A DNA stretch of 64,000 nt from Thioclava atlantica. GTDB taxonomy: Bacteria; Pseudomonadota; Alphaproteobacteria; Rhodobacterales; Rhodobacteraceae. A program made the translations under genes and the position numbers. Where the stretch lies: NCBI RefSeq assembly GCF_000737065.1, contig NZ_AQRC01000002.1, positions 186,001 through 250,000 of the forward strand, in the 5' to 3' direction. The notes under the pieces are model-generated. The model worked only from the letters and a program-made list of their open reading frames with translations. It made no database searches and had not been told where the DNA came from. Positions within the stretch are counted from its first letter, which is position 1. Each line of letters begins with the position of its first letter. Below, piece after piece: positions 1 through 9,700 of this stretch.

Positions 1-1
1 C

Positions 2-853
2 GCGGTGGTCGCCGAGCAGTCGGTGGGCGAGCTGTTCATCGGCGCGGTGATCCCGGGGCTGATGCTCTCGAGCATGTATATCGCCTATGTGACGATCCGC
101 AGCTACATCAACCCCGAGCTCGGCCCGGCGATCCCCGAGGAGGAGCGCGTGACCACCGCCGAGAAGTTCCGCCTCATCGGCAAGATGACCGCGCCGATCA
201 CCCTCGTGGTGGTCGTGCTCGGGATCATCTTCTCGGGCGTGGCGACGCCGGTGGAAGCGGCCGGCATCGGCACCTTCGGCGCCTTCATCGTCGCGGCGAT
301 CCACCGCAAGCTGGACTGGCCGACGGTGCGCGAAGCCTGCACCACGACGCTCAAGGCCAGCGCGATGGTCATCTGGATCATGTTCGGCGCGACGATCTTC
401 GTCGGGCTCTACGTGCTCGAGGGCGGCCAGCAATTCGTGCAGGAGGCGCTCGCCGCGACCGGCCTGGGCCCCTGGGGCATCCTGATCCTGATGCAGATCC
501 TGCTGGTGATCCTGGGGATGTTCCTCGACTGGGTCGGCATCCTGCTGCTCTGCGTGCCGATCTTCGTGCCGATCATCAAGGCGCTCGGGGCGCAGGCTTT
601 CGGCCTGTCGAGCCCCGAGGATCTGGTTCTGTGGTTCGGCGTGCTCTACCTCGTGAACATGCAGATGAGCTTCCTCAGCCCGCCATTCGGCTACGCGCTG
701 TTCTATCTGCGCGGGGTCGCGCCGCCCGAGATCCCGATGGGGGAGATCTTCCGCTCCGCCCTGCCCTTCCTCGGGCTGCAGGTGCTAGGGCTGGTGCTGT
801 GCATGCTCTTCCCCGAGATCATCACCTGGCTGCCGAGCCTCGTCTACGGTTGA
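2..853 (+). CDS. TRAP transporter large permease (DctM-type), C-terminal part
   Basis: The open frame runs in from the left edge, so the N-terminus is missing and no start is assigned. About 283 residues are visible with many hydrophobic helices. The segment GAVIPGLMLSSMY near the beginning and the Pro/Gly-rich stretch NMQMSFLSPPFGYALFYLRG near the end are typical of the DctM/large-permease subunit of tripartite ATP-independent periplasmic transporters, which drive solute import with an ion gradient together with a small permease and a periplasmic binding protein. Those partners would lie to the left of the window. The substrate cannot be inferred. A strong terminator follows the stop codon. 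Confidence 0.88.
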   Translation, partial: AVVAEQSVGELFIGAVIPGLMLSSMYIAYVTIRSYINPELGPAIPEEERVTTAEKFRLIGKMTAPITLVVVVLGIIFSGVATPVEAAGIGTFGAFIVAAIHRKLDWPTVREACTTTLKASAMVIWIMFGATIFVGLYVLEGGQQFVQEALAATGLGPWGILILMQILLVILGMFLDWVGILLLCVPIFVPIIKALGAQAFGLSSPEDLVLWFGVLYLVNMQMSFLSPPFGYALFYLRGVAPPEIPMGEIFRSALPFLGLQVLGLVLCMLFPEIITWLPSLVYG

Positions 854-882
854 TCGTCGCCTCGCGGGCGTGACGCCCCGAG

Positions 883-943
883 CGGCCCCGCCCTCCCCAA
901 GCCCGCGCAACGCGCGGCGACGGGGTGGCGGGGCCGTTTTCGT
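883..943 (+). terminator. Rho-independent terminator after the TRAP permease gene
   Basis: A ten-base stem, CGGCCCCGCC at 883-892 paired with GGCGGGGCCG at 927-936, encloses a second small GC hairpin and is followed by TTTTCGTTT. It sits 30 bases after the stop codon and separates the TRAP operon from the ftsB-pdh genes. Confidence 0.8.
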
Positions 944-1106
944 TTCGGGGCATGGCATTTGCGACATCGCGCGCGGTTTCGTCGCGATTTGATCGCAAGG
1001 GGGATTCCCTTGGCGAATCGCTTGTGTCATGTTGGTCCCAGAACGGCCCGAAAGAGGCCCCGGCGCGTCCGCGCAATCGGCACGACCGGACAGAACGAGG
1101 CAGGAT

Positions 1107-1403
1107 ATGACGACGCGACGCCCCACGATCGGGCCCCTCATCTTTGTGACCATCGCCGTTGTTCTCGGCGCCTATTTCGCCTTCGCCGCGGTGCAGGGCG
1201 AATACGGCATCCTGCAGCGCGTCCAGATCGAGGCGGAGATCGCGCAGCGCAGCTCCGAGCGCGACGCATTGCGCGCCAAGGTGGACCGGATGGCCAACCT
1301 CACCCGGCGCCTGTCCGACGACTATCTCGATCTCGACCTGCTCGACCAGCAGGCGCGCGAGGTTCTGGGCGCCATGCGCTCGGACGAAATCGTGATCCGC
1401 TGA
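1107..1403 (+). CDS. ftsB: Septum formation initiator (FtsB/DivIC family)
   Basis: A 98-residue protein with one N-terminal membrane segment (about residues 9-28) followed by a coiled coil rich in charged and Leu positions (residues 30-75), the layout of FtsB/DivIC divisome proteins. These act in the inner membrane with FtsL and FtsQ. The start at 1107 (MTTRRPTIG) is preferred over in-frame upstream starts because it places the helix next to the N-terminus and has GAGGCAGG just upstream. It lies directly before pdhA, an arrangement also seen in other Rhodobacterales. The last residues (SDEIVIR) fit the short alphaproteobacterial form. Confidence 0.85.
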   Translation: MTTRRPTIGPLIFVTIAVVLGAYFAFAAVQGEYGILQRVQIEAEIAQRSSERDALRAKVDRMANLTRRLSDDYLDLDLLDQQAREVLGAMRSDEIVIR

Positions 1404-1549
1404 CCCCGCTTTCCAAGCGCCCTCGCCGCCCTAGTTGAAACGTGATCCCCATTCCTGCCCCGTCATGCCGCGGGGTCATTGCCTTCGCCCCGGCTTTGTT
1501 ATAGGGAATGGTTTAACGTTGAACTATTCCGGCCAAGGGAGGTCTAGCC

Positions 1550-2575
1550 ATGGCAGCACGGAAAGGCTCGGCGAGCGGCGCCAAAGCAGGCGCGAATGTC
1601 TCTGCCGACGAACTCAAGAGCTACTATCGCGACATGTTGCTGATCCGGCGCTTCGAAGAGAAGGCAGGTCAGCTCTACGGGATGGGCCTGATCGGCGGCT
1701 TCTGCCACCTGTACATCGGGCAGGAAGCGGTGGTCGTGGGCCTCGAGGCGGCGGCGAAAGAGGGCGACAAGCGCGTGACCTCCTATCGCGACCACGGGCA
1801 TATGCTCGCCTGCGGGATGGATCCGAAAGGCGTGATGGCCGAGCTCACGGGCCGCGAGGGCGGCTATTCGAAGGGCAAGGGCGGCTCGATGCACATGTTC
1901 TCGAAAGAGAAGCATTTCTACGGCGGCCACGGCATCGTCGGCGCGCAGGTGCCGATCGGCGCGGGCCTTGCCTTCTCCGACAAGTACAAGGGCAATGACA
2001 ACGTCACCTTCGCCTATTTCGGCGATGGCGCCGCCAACCAGGGCCAGGTCGCCGAGACCTACAACATGGCCCAGCTCTGGGATCTGCCGGTCGTCTTCGT
2101 GATCGAGAACAACCAGTACGCGATGGGCACGAGCGTCCAGCGCGCGACGAAATCGCCCGATTTCTACGAACGCGGCGTCGCCTATGGCATCCAGGGCGAG
2201 GAAGTGGACGGCATGGACGTGCTCGCGGTCAAGGCCGCGGGCGAGAAAGCGGTCGCGCATTGCCGCGCCGGCAAGGGTCCCTACATCCTCGAGATCAAGA
2301 CCTACCGCTATCGCGGCCACTCGATGTCGGATCCGGCGAAATACCGGACCCGCGAAGAGGTGCAGAAGATCCGCGAGGAGCGCGACGCGATCGAGCATGT
2401 GCGTCAGCTGCTGCTGACCGGCAAGCATGCGAGCGAGGACGAGCTCAAGGACATCGACAAGGAAATCAAGGGCATCGTGAACGAGGCCGCCGATTTCGCC
2501 AAGGAGAGCCCCGAGCCCGCGCTCGAAGAACTCTGGACCGACATCTACACTGACGTGGCGCCGCAGAACGCCTGA
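1550..2575 (+). CDS. pdhA: Pyruvate dehydrogenase E1 component, alpha subunit
   Basis: 341 residues, normal length for the heterotetrameric E1 alpha subunit, which with PdhB decarboxylates pyruvate using thiamine diphosphate and passes the acetyl group to the E2 lipoyl arm. The thiamine-diphosphate motif begins at GDGAANQGQ and ends at [11 protein letters not shown] (about residues 160-190). The [11 protein letters not shown] segment of the phosphorylation-loop region is present at about residues 246-260. The ATG has AGGGAGG upstream. pdhB follows after 13 bases and pdhC 12 bases after that, so the three genes form one operon. The N-terminal 20 residues are Ala/Lys/Ser-rich and probably flexible. 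Confidence 0.97.
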   Translation: MAARKGSASGAKAGANVSADELKSYYRDMLLIRRFEEKAGQLYGMGLIGGFCHLYIGQEAVVVGLEAAAKEGDKRVTSYRDHGHMLACGMDPKGVMAELTGREGGYSKGKGGSMHMFSKEKHFYGGHGIVGAQVPIGAGLAFSDKYKGNDNVTFAYFGDGAANQGQVAETYNMAQLWDLPVVFVIENNQYAMGTSVQRATKSPDFYERGVAYGIQGEEVDGMDVLAVKAAGEKAVAHCRAGKGPYILEIKTYRYRGHSMSDPAKYRTREEVQKIREERDAIEHVRQLLLTGKHASEDELKDIDKEIKGIVNEAADFAKESPEPALEELWTDIYTDVAPQNA

Positions 2576-2588
2576 GGGGGGAAGTAAC

Positions 2589-3971
2589 ATGGCAACGAAA
2601 ATCCTGATGCCCGCGCTCTCGCCCACGATGGAAGAGGGCACGCTCGCGAAATGGCTCAAGAAAGAAGGCGACACGGTTTCGGCCGGTGACATCATCGCCG
2701 AGATCGAGACCGACAAGGCGACGATGGAATTCGAGGCGGTCGACGAGGGCACGCTGGGCAAGATCCTCGTGGCCGAAGGCACCTCGGGCGTGAAGGTCAA
2801 CGAACCGATCGCGGTCCTGATCGAAGAGGGCGAGGACGCCTCGGCGATCGAGGAGGCCGAAGCGCCCGCGACCGGCGAAAGCGCCGAAACCCCGGCCCCG
2901 GCCTCCGTTCCGGCGGCGGCCAAGGCGGACGAGCCCGCCGCGGAGGCGCCGAAATCGAATGCCAGCCCCGACTGGCCCGAAGGCACGCCGATGAAGACGC
3001 AGACCGTGCGCGAAGCGCTGCGCGACGCGATGGCCGAAGAGATGCGCCGCGACGAGAGCGTGTTCCTGATGGGCGAGGAGGTGGCCGAGTATCAGGGCGC
3101 CTACAAGGTCAGCCAGGGCCTGCTCGATGAATTCGGCGCCAAGCGCGTCATCGACACCCCGATCACCGAACACGGCTTTGCCGGTCTCGGCGTCGGCGCG
3201 GCCTTTGGCGGCCTGCGTCCGATCGTCGAATTCATGACCTTCAACTTCGCGATGCAGGCGATCGACCAGATCATCAACTCGGCGGCGAAGACGCTCTACA
3301 TGTCGGGCGGCCAGATGGGCGCGCCGATGGTCTTCCGCGGTCCGAACGGGGCGGCCGCCCGCGTCGCGGCCCAGCACAGCCAGGATTACGGCGCGTGGTA
3401 TGCGCAGATCCCGGGCCTCAAGGTCGTCCAGCCCTATTCGGCGGCCGACGCCAAGGGTCTGCTGAAATCGGCGATCCGCGATCCGAACCCGGTGATCTTC
3501 CTCGAAAACGAGATCCTTTACGGCCGATCCTTCGAGGTGCCGGATCTGGAAGATTTCACCATCCCCTTCGGCAAGGCGAAGATCTGGCGCGAGGGTGCGG
3601 ACGTCACCATCGTCAGCTGGGGCATCGGCATGAGCCACGCGCTGGAAGCGGCTGAAAAGCTTGCGAAAGAGGGGATCGAGGCTGAGGTGATCGACCTGCG
3701 CACGCTGCGCCCGATCGATTACGACACGGTGCTCGCCTCGGTGATGAAGACCAATCGCTGCGTCACCGTCGAAGAGGGCTTCCCCGTCGCCTCGCTGGGC
3801 AACCACATCTCGGCGGTGATCATGGAGCGCGCCTTCGACTATCTCGACGCGCCGGTGATCAACTGCACGGGCAAGGATGTCCCGATGCCCTATGCGGCGA
3901 ACCTTGAGAAGCTCGCGCTCGTGACCTCCGACGAGGTCGTCGAGGCGGTGAAAAAAGTGACCTACCGCTGA
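2589..3971 (+). CDS. pdhB: Pyruvate dehydrogenase E1 component, beta subunit, with N-terminal lipoyl domain
   Basis: 460 residues, longer than the usual E1beta of about 330 because residues 1-80 form a complete lipoyl domain with the ETDKATMEF lipoylation motif (Lys43). An Ala/Pro/Glu-rich linker (residues 85-130) leads to the E1beta body, with [15 protein letters not shown], the FMTFNF region and the C-terminal transketolase domain. The lipoyl domain is almost identical to that of PdhC downstream, which suggests duplication within the operon. This arrangement is known from alphaproteobacteria. No dihydrolipoamide dehydrogenase gene lies in the window. Confidence 0.97.
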   Translation: MATKILMPALSPTMEEGTLAKWLKKEGDTVSAGDIIAEIETDKATMEFEAVDEGTLGKILVAEGTSGVKVNEPIAVLIEEGEDASAIEEAEAPATGESAETPAPASVPAAAKADEPAAEAPKSNASPDWPEGTPMKTQTVREALRDAMAEEMRRDESVFLMGEEVAEYQGAYKVSQGLLDEFGAKRVIDTPITEHGFAGLGVGAAFGGLRPIVEFMTFNFAMQAIDQIINSAAKTLYMSGGQMGAPMVFRGPNGAAARVAAQHSQDYGAWYAQIPGLKVVQPYSAADAKGLLKSAIRDPNPVIFLENEILYGRSFEVPDLEDFTIPFGKAKIWREGADVTIVSWGIGMSHALEAAEKLAKEGIEAEVIDLRTLRPIDYDTVLASVMKTNRCVTVEEGFPVASLGNHISAVIMERAFDYLDAPVINCTGKDVPMPYAANLEKLALVTSDEVVEAVKKVTYR

Positions 3972-3983
3972 GGAGACGGAAAG

Positions 3984-5297
3984 ATGGCAACCCAGATCCT
4001 GATGCCCGCCCTGTCGCCCACGATGGAGGAAGGCACGCTCGCGAAATGGCTCGTCAAGGAGGGTGACACCGTCTCCTCCGGCGACATCATCGCGGAAATC
4101 GAGACCGACAAGGCGACGATGGAGTTCGAAGCCGTGGACGAGGGCACGATCGGCAAGATCCTCGTGGCCGAGGGCACCTCGGGCGTGAAGGTCAACGAAC
4201 CGATCGCGGTGCTGCTGGAAGAGGGCGAGGATGCCTCGGCGATCGACGAGGCCGAAAGCCCCGCCGCCGCGCCCGCGGCCGAAGCCGAGGCGAAAGACGC
4301 ACCGAAGGAAGCCCCTGCTGCTCCGGCAGTCGCGAGCCCGGCCCCGGCCGCCCCGCAGGGCACCGACGGCAAGCGTATCTTCGCCTCGCCGCTCGCTCGC
4401 CGGATCGCCGCCGACAAGGGCGTCGATCTCGCCTCTCTTTCGGGCTCGGGCCCGAAGGGTCGGATCGTGAAGGCTGATGTCGAGGCCGCCGAGGGTGGCA
4501 AGGCCGCGCCCGCGAAAGCGGAGGCCCCGAAATCGGCCGCCGCGGCCCCTGCCCCGGCCGCTCCGAGCGTCTCGGCCTCCACCATCGCCAAGATGTACGA
4601 GGGACGGGAATACGAGGAAATCTCGCTCGACGGCATGCGCAAGACGATCGCCGCGCGCCTCACCGAGGCCAAGCAGACGATCCCGCATTTCTACCTGCGC
4701 CGCTCGGTCAAGCTCGACAGCCTGATGAAGTTCCGCGCTCAGCTCAACAAGCAGCTCGAGGGTCGGGGCGTGAAGCTCTCGGTCAACGACTTCATCATCA
4801 AGGCCTGCGCGCTGGCGCTGCAATCGGTACCCGATGCCAATGCGGTCTGGGCGGGCGACAAGGTCTTCAAGATGAAAGCCTCCGACGTTGCCGTGGCCGT
4901 GGCGATCGAGGGCGGTCTCTTCACGCCCGTGCTGAAGGATGCCGAGAACAAGTCGCTCTCGGCGCTGTCCGCCGAGATGAAGGACCTCGCCACCCGCGCC
5001 CGCGACCGCAAGCTCGCACCGCACGAATATCAGGGCGGCAGCTTCGCGATCTCCAATCTCGGCATGTTCGGGATCGAGAATTTCGACGCGGTCATCAACC
5101 CGCCGCATGGCGCGATCCTTGCCGTCGGCGCCGGGATCAAACAGCCGGTGGTGAATGACGCTGGCGAGATCGAAGTCGCGACGGTGATGTCGATGACACT
5201 CTCGGTCGATCACCGCGTGATCGACGGGGCGCTCGGGGCGGAACTGCTCAAGGCGATCTGCGAGAATCTCGAAAACCCGATGCTGATGCTCGCCTGA
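3984..5297 (+). CDS. pdhC: Dihydrolipoamide acetyltransferase, pyruvate dehydrogenase E2
   Basis: 437 residues. In order: one lipoyl domain (residues 1-80, Lys43 in ETDKATMEF), an Ala/Pro/Glu linker, a peripheral subunit-binding domain (about residues 131-168, [10 protein letters not shown]...[11 protein letters not shown]), a second flexible linker, and the catalytic acyltransferase domain (about residues 205-437) ending with the active-site signature [12 protein letters not shown]. It transfers acetyl groups to CoA and forms the core of the complex. It is the last gene of the pdh operon and is followed by a good terminator. Also called aceF in other annotations. Confidence 0.97.
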   Translation: MATQILMPALSPTMEEGTLAKWLVKEGDTVSSGDIIAEIETDKATMEFEAVDEGTIGKILVAEGTSGVKVNEPIAVLLEEGEDASAIDEAESPAAAPAAEAEAKDAPKEAPAAPAVASPAPAAPQGTDGKRIFASPLARRIAADKGVDLASLSGSGPKGRIVKADVEAAEGGKAAPAKAEAPKSAAAAPAPAAPSVSASTIAKMYEGREYEEISLDGMRKTIAARLTEAKQTIPHFYLRRSVKLDSLMKFRAQLNKQLEGRGVKLSVNDFIIKACALALQSVPDANAVWAGDKVFKMKASDVAVAVAIEGGLFTPVLKDAENKSLSALSAEMKDLATRARDRKLAPHEYQGGSFAISNLGMFGIENFDAVINPPHGAILAVGAGIKQPVVNDAGEIEVATVMSMTLSVDHRVIDGALGAELLKAICENLENPMLMLA

Positions 5298-5320
5298 TCC
5301 CATCGCGGCAAACGCAATTA

Positions 5321-5356
5321 AGAAGCCCTCCGGATCCGATCCGGGGGGCTTTTTTC
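5321..5356 (+). terminator. Rho-independent terminator of the pdh operon
   Basis: AGCCCTCCGGATC pairs with GATCCGGGGGGCT (5324-5350) and is followed by six T. It lies 25 bases after the pdhC stop. Confidence 0.85.
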
Positions 5357-5439
5357 GGTCTGCGTTGATCTCGGTCACCGACGCCTGAGATCGGCACGCT
5401 ACACTCGGGGCGCTCTCATATCTGCAACAGGAGTCGACC

Positions 5440-5778
5440 ATGGAGTGGAAGAAAGAAATTGCGGCAGCCAAGGACAACATGGCCGATTACGGCACCAAGC
5501 AGGAAGCGAGCGCGCAAGGCTTCGGCGCCCTGCACGAAGCCGCGCTGGCTCCCGGTGCACTCGACAAGAAGCAGAAGGAGTTGATCGCGCTTGCGATCGG
5601 GATCGCCAAGCAATGCTCCTACTGCATCGGGTTCCACGTGGAGGCCTGCATCGCAGCGGGTGCAAGCCGGCAGGAGATCGAGGAGACGGTCAACGTCTCG
5701 GTCCTCATGGGCGGCGGCCCGGCGATGATGTACGGAATGAAGACGCTCGAATGCTACGATATCCTCGCCAAGGGCTGA
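5440..5778 (+). CDS. AhpD-like carboxymuconolactone decarboxylase family protein
   Basis: 112 residues with the AhpD-type redox motif CSYCIGFHVEA (CxxC followed six residues later by His) in the middle of the chain. The family comprises small helical proteins that act as thiol reductases or peroxidases, or as decarboxylases. The CxxC form indicates a redox role, but the substrate is unknown. RBS AGGAG lies before the ATG. It has its own upstream gap of about 140 bases after the pdh terminator and shares a bidirectional terminator with cysE, so it is probably transcribed alone. Confidence 0.85.
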   Translation: MEWKKEIAAAKDNMADYGTKQEASAQGFGALHEAALAPGALDKKQKELIALAIGIAKQCSYCIGFHVEACIAAGASRQEIEETVNVSVLMGGGPAMMYGMKTLECYDILAKG

Positions 5779-5800
5779 TGCAAGCCGGGCTCGAGACATG

Positions 5801-5834
5801 AAAAAAGGCGGGCACCGAAGCGCCCGCCTTTCTC
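5801..5834. terminator. Bidirectional terminator between the AhpD-like gene and cysE
   Basis: AAAGGCGGGC and GCCCGCCTTT form a stem (5805-5831) preceded by AAAA and followed by TTT on the plus strand. It can end transcription from both converging genes. Confidence 0.75.
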
Positions 5835-5850
5835 GAATTTCCTGGAGAGT

Positions 5851-6657
5851 TTACTTACTGCGCAGGAGCTGATCCATCTCCGACGCCGGACGGTCGCAGC
5901 CCGCCTCGCCCACGACCCGCGCGGGCACTCCCGCGACGGTCTTGCAGCACGGCACCTCCTCGAGGACCACCGAGCCCGCGGCGATGCGGCTGTTATCGCC
6001 CACCTTGATATTGCCGAGCACCTTTGCCCCGGCGCCGATCAATACGCCATTGCCGATCTTCGGGTGGCGATCCTCGTCTTCCTTCCCGGTTCCGCCAAGT
6101 GTCACCGAATGCAGCATCGAGACGTTGTTGCCCACCACTGCGGTCTCGCCGATCACGATCGAATGGGCATGATCCATCATTACGCCGCGGCCGATCCGCG
6201 CGCCGGGGTGAATATCCACGCCGAACAGCTCCGAGGCACGCATCTGCACGAAATAGGCCATGTCGCGTCGGCCGTTGGTATAGAGCCAATGCGCCACGCG
6301 GTAGGCCTGCAGCGCCTGGAAGCCCTTGAAGAACAAGAGCGGCTGGATGAGGCGGTGACATGCCGGATCGCGCTCATAGACCGCCACGAGGTCGGCGCGC
6401 GCCGCCTGCCCGATTTCCGGATCGGAGCGATAGGCCTCATCGGCGATCTCGCGCAGGATCTGTTCGCTCATCTCGCCCGAGGCGAGCTTCATCGAAAACC
6501 GATAGGCCAGCGCGCGCTCGAGCGTGGGATGATGCAGCAAGCCCGCGTGAATGAGCGCGCCCAGAAGCGGCTCGTCGCGCACCGCCGCCCGCGCCTCGTC
6601 GCACAGACGCGTCCAGACCGGATCGACCGTCGCCACTTTCGCCTGTTGTCTCGTCAT
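5851..6657 (-). CDS. cysE: Serine O-acetyltransferase
   Basis: 268 residues. An N-terminal helical domain (residues 1-140) is followed by a left-handed beta-helix built of hexapeptide repeats (IHPGARIGRGVMMDHAHS, VIGETAVVGNNV), with the acetyl-CoA/serine site segment HSVTLGGTGK. It acetylates serine for cysteine synthesis. The partner cysteine synthase gene cysK lies much further right in this window (59.7-60.6 kb). In Rhodobacter capsulatus cysE also borders the end of the GTA cluster, so the neighbourhood is conserved. Confidence 0.95.
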   Translation of the reverse strand: MTRQQAKVATVDPVWTRLCDEARAAVRDEPLLGALIHAGLLHHPTLERALAYRFSMKLASGEMSEQILREIADEAYRSDPEIGQAARADLVAVYERDPACHRLIQPLLFFKGFQALQAYRVAHWLYTNGRRDMAYFVQMRASELFGVDIHPGARIGRGVMMDHAHSIVIGETAVVGNNVSMLHSVTLGGTGKEDEDRHPKIGNGVLIGAGAKVLGNIKVGDNSRIAAGSVVLEEVPCCKTVAGVPARVVGEAGCDRPASEMDQLLRSK

Positions 6658-6761
6658 CGGGCATCTCCCTCTTCGCGTTCGAGCCTAACACATAGGCTTT
6701 TAGTCGGATAGAGGAAGGGCAGCCACTCACTTTCGTACCATCCCGATGCCGCCCGCCGGAG

Positions 6762-9700
6762 TTAGGTCCCGGCTAGGCTGCGCGCGTAGAGCCCCGGCCC
6801 GTAGATATCCGAGATCTGCGCAACCTCGACCGAGAACGCCCCTGGAAGCCCGTCGGCGATTTTCGCGGTCTGGGAATAATGCCATTCGGGCGCGCTCGTC
6901 ACGATCTCGCGGCGGATCGCCTGCCCTTCCAGGATACGCAGCAGGTAGCGCTCCGAGGCCTCGCCCAGCGCCACATCCATCGCCTCCCAGTCATCGCCGC
7001 CGATCCGCGTGCGGCGCACCCAACGGATCTGCCAGCCCTCCGCATCCGGTCTCACCCGCAAGTGACACGGCGAGAGCGGACGCAGCCCGTTGCCGGAAAA
7101 TGCCTGCACCGTGTGTCGATAGGAAGGGTCATCGTAGGGCCGCGCCGCCGAGCCGATCCGGTAATGACGCGCCTGGTTGCGCGCCGCCGGTGGCAGCGCG
7201 ATCTGTTCGGGGCTGCCATCCAGCAACACGACGACCGACCCCTCAGGCCAGACGGGCGGCATGAGCGCATCGGTTCCCAGCTGGCCCCGCAGCCTCAGGC
7301 TCAGATCCCAAATCCCCGTCCCGACCGGTTCGGCCCGCGCGAACTGAAACACCTCCCAATTGTCCGACGATCCGTCCCCGATCGCCATCGCGTTGAGCCC
7401 CGCGAGGACACCCCCTTCGCTCACGCTCTCGAGCTCGCCTGCAACGAGCCGCACTCGAAGCGGTGCCCCGCGATCCCAAAGCCCCGACTGCGCGGCCTCG
7501 AGCCGGTTCAGCGTCGCACCGATGACCGCACGCTTCTCCAGCCGCGAATTGAGTTCGTAGCCAGCATCCTGAAGCGCGGAAAAAACTGCGACCGCGCCGG
7601 GCCAGGGGCTCGCACTCACCGCGAGATGCGGCGCATAAGGATCCTCCGCCCCGCTCAGGAGTGGCAGGTCGAGAAAAACCGGCGTGACCGGTACAGGCGG
7701 GGCGAAGGCAGCAAGCCTCGCCGTCTCCTCGTCCTCCTCGCCCGGCTCATAGATCCCAGGCTCGACCCGCGTCGCCTCGACCGCGATTGCCTCTCCCCGC
7801 TCCATCCGGTCGATCCGATAGCGTCGCGTCGCCTCCTCGGTCTCGAGCGCAACGACATCCCCCGACGCAAGCCAGCCAAGCGACGGAGGGAGGGTGAACT
7901 GGGCGCTGTCGCGCGCGACCCGCGCTTCCGACAACCAGCGCGAGACGATCCGCAGCCCTTCCGCACGTGTGAGACCCAAGGGGATCTCGCTCGCCGCTGC
8001 GGGCCCTCCCTCTTCGTCGGGGAAGACCGTTTCGACCGCGCGGGCCTCGAAACTCCCATCCGCCTCGACATAGGCCAACCGCACCCGCCCCGCGATCTCC
8101 GCTTCGGGAACACGGCGCGTTTCGAGGCTCCGTCCCTCTGCGTCCAGCGCAAGCCCCGGCGCCGTGAGCACCGCATCGATCGAGGCATCACGCATCCGGA
8201 AAACGAGCTTGCCGTCACGCTCGACCGCGTCGAAGCCATAGGCGAGCGAGAGCGACTGCAGCGCGCCGCGCGGACTCACGCCGCCCTGCACTGAAAATCC
8301 GCGCACCACGCCATGAAGGCCGCCCACGTCGAAATCATGCAGACCCGCCTCCTCGCAAAGCTCGGCCACGACATTCGCCAGGGGCTGGGCGCTCGTTCGC
8401 CCCGAAATCCAGTGTCCACGCGCATAATTTTCCGCATCGCGCCAGACCTCCGGAAGACCGGGAAATTGCGGATAGGGCCGCGCATCCCAAGCCCAGACAT
8501 ACGCCCGCGACATATCGATCATCGGGCCGCCATAGAGGTCCGAAACCGGGTTACGCGCCGGATCGCTCCAATAGCCGGTCATCGCCCGCAGGTATTGCAT
8601 CTGGATCGTGTCGTCGCGCCGCCCGTCAGAATAATGCGGGAGCGCACTTTCCGAACTCTTGGGATCGAGGAACTTGTTGGGCTCGTTCGTTCCCTTGTCC
8701 ACCGCCGCGCACCCCAGTTCGGTGAACCAGATCGGTTTCGAACGCGGCACCCAGGCCGTAGGCGCCTCGCTCCTCACCCCGTCTATTCGCTCGTGATGGT
8801 CGTTCTCCCACCAGCCGCGAATATCCTTGTAGCGCCAGATCCAGGGCTCGTCATCGGCACCATCACTGATCGGCGTTCGGATCTGCGCATCGCGATGCTC
8901 GCGGGAGGCGTAATACCAGTCGTAACCCTCGCCACCCTCGATATTCGAACGCAGATATTCGAGATCGTAGATCGCGCCCCAATGCGCATCCGCATGATGC
9001 TCACCCGCCCGCCAATCCGAAAGCGGCATGTAATTGTCGATCCCGATGAAATCGATATTCTCGTCGGCCCAGAGCGGATCGAGATGGAAGAACCGGTCCC
9101 CATTGCCCGGCTGATAACCGAAATACTCCGTCCAATCCGCCGCATAGCCGATCTTGCAGTCGGCACCGAGAATGGCGCGCACATCCGCGGCGAGCCGGCG
9201 GAACTCCTCGACGGCCGGGAAGCTGTTGGCCATGCCCCGGATCTGGGTCAGTGCGCGCATCTCCGAGCCGATGCAGAAGGCATCCACCCCGCCCGCGCGT
9301 TTGCACAGATGGGCGTAATGCAGGATGAACCGCCGCAGCGACCATTCCTCGGGCCCCGAATAGAGGATGGTCTCTCCCGAAGCCACGAAATCTCCCGGAG
9401 CGGCCGCGCCGAAAAACGCAGCGACTTCCTGTGAGGCGATATCCGACCCGTCGGGCGAGCCGGCGCGCCCCGGCGCCTGCGACAAGGAGATCCGCCCCCG
9501 CCACGGCAAAGTCGGCTGCTCGGTCGCCTCCCCCCACGGATCCGGCAACCCGTTGCCCGCAAGCTGGTCCATCAGGATGAACGGGTAGAACGTCACCGCC
9601 TTCCCCGCCCCCCGGAGCGCCGCGATCGCTTCGATCACAGAAGCATCGGCCGGCGTCCCGCCATAGACCGAGTTCCCCTCGAGCCTAGGCACTTCCGCGA

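Noticed and set aside
2466-5480. Minus-strand open frame of about 1000 codons across the pdh genes
   Set aside because: It lies fully antisense to three certain genes, has Arg/His/Asp-rich low-complexity content typical of a shadow frame in high-GC DNA, and has no RBS or family match.
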